NCBI RefSeq assembly: GCF_019334305.1
Contig: NZ_JAHWGH010000005.1
Span: forward strand, 43,587 to 107,586
Origin: Rossellomorea orangium
GTDB lineage: Bacteria > Bacillota > Bacilli > Bacillales > Bacillaceae_B
Direction of reading: 5' to 3'
Length of the DNA stretch: 64,000 nucleotides
Shown: in pieces, positions 63,536 through 64,000 of the stretch
How positions within the stretch are numbered: the stretch's first letter is position 1
How the letters are laid out: each line of letters starts with the position of its first letter
Position numbers and translations under genes: made by a program
The notes under the pieces: generated by a model
Told to the model about the DNA's origin: nothing
Database searches by the model: none
Seen by the model: the letters and a program-made list of their open reading frames with translations, nothing else

Positions 63536-63619
63536 TGACTTTTTTCATTTTTTTACATAGCTTTTTTCGCAAAGATTGTTGCTATTAGCTATTCATATAC
63601 AGATGAAGATTTGCGAATA

Positions 63620-63790
63620 CTCTGTCATATAGGGTGTGGTGCAGGAGGGTGAGGGGAACAGTCCCGCTTTCCACGGACGTTCGGCCGAGCCTCCTCAGCC
63701 AAAACCGCTTCCGGGGTCTCGGCATGCCCGTTTTCCGTAGGAGTCTACGCAGTTCCCTTCACCCTCTAACGTAGTAAGTAGTTGACAGAG
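63620..63790. repeat. 171-bp dispersed intergenic repeat, copy B
   Basis: Second copy of the element at 11875-12044. Outer 8-bp pair CTCTGTCA/TGACAGAG (63620-63627 with 63783-63790), inner 17-bp pair (63645-63661 with 63750-63766). The centre aligns with copy A at most positions in the same orientation. Confidence 0.8.
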
Positions 63791-63928
63791 CAAAATGGTT
63801 TGTGACCATCAATTTAAAAAGAGTAAAGGATATTAAATAAAATCAGTCACGGCAACGAATGAAAAAGCAGTGGCATACGCAATTTCCACATTTCCTTTCC
63901 TTTGTGATAGTCAAACTTTTCGTCAGTT

Positions 63929-64000
63929 GATTGGAGCGGAAGGTGCTCGACTCCTGCGGGAAACGCTGGACAGGTGAGACCCCGCAGGCGTAGCCGAGGA
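63929..64000. repeat. Related GC-rich intergenic repeat, cut by window end
   Basis: GGAGCGGAAGGTGCTCGACT, CTCCTGCGGGAAACG and GAGACCCCGCAGGCG match the reverse complement of the centre of copies A and B in order, with changes. The right end lies outside the window. Confidence 0.6.

Overview
The window looks like chromosome of an endospore-forming Bacillaceae (Bacillus or a close relative such as Rossellomorea; the genus is a guess). The reasons are AGGAGG-type ribosome binding sites before almost every gene, spore genes (spoVR, splAB), a SigY-type ECF operon, an FbpA-type small protein, and a run of genes in the order I remember from the B. subtilis yhc/yhd region (yhcT, yhcU, yhcX, pgcA, yhcY, yhcZ, yhdA/azr, yhdB, spoVR). 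I see no rRNA, tRNA, prophage, transposase or CRISPR array. It is core and niche chromosome with many transporters.

Layout. 1-6.0 kb: the N-terminal part of fumC (cut by the window start), the cystine uptake operon tcyABC, an NAD(P)-binding protein, and a two-gene membrane operon. 6-10.3 kb: a BmrCD-type heterodimeric multidrug exporter behind a leader with a 24-codon ORF, two Rho-independent terminators in series and a second 19-codon ORF. 10.3-11.8 kb: a sigY-yxlC-yxlD-like operon ending in a YbjQ-family gene, with a promoter of the SigY type. 12-16.5 kb: an MFS transporter, then a YfcC-type transporter and isoaspartyl dipeptidase (iadA) behind a near-perfect sigma-54 promoter, divergent from a sigma-54 activator (16.7-18.7 kb) with an unusual C-terminal winged helix. 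18.8-26 kb: a 22-residue membrane peptide, a universal stress protein, an XRE regulator, photolyase, PutP with a small accessory peptide, a flavodoxin-fold reductase and a glutamate/aspartate symporter.

26-38 kb: a low-molecular-weight-phosphatase/arsenate-reductase-like protein without its catalytic cysteine, the spore photoproduct lyase pair splAB, a TPP-riboswitch operon for a thiamine-precursor ABC transporter with a TatD hydrolase, a kinase-like protein, an aldo-keto reductase, an FbpA-like protein and the cadC-cadA-czcD metal-efflux operon with two CadC-type operators. 38-47 kb: a CNNM/CorC-type transporter, a Vex-like ABC pair, a 3-hydroxybutyrate permease/dehydrogenase pair, an SdcS-type dicarboxylate transporter and a YczE-like membrane protein. 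47-60 kb: spoVR, tandem hairpin repeats, an MFS transporter, the yhd/yhc block with a GAF-type two-component system, pgcA, yhcX and malL. 60-64 kb: bdbC with a thioredoxin-like partner, yhcU, a RluD-type synthase, and wrbA and doxX behind MhqR-type boxes, then two copies of dispersed intergenic repeats.

The main points for a second look are the double attenuator of the drug exporter, the sigma-54 dipeptide circuit, the cysteine-less ArsC-like protein, the thi-box operon with TatD, the quinone-type operators before doxX, the four-cysteine GAF kinase, several peptides under 40 residues, and four kinds of structured intergenic repeats.
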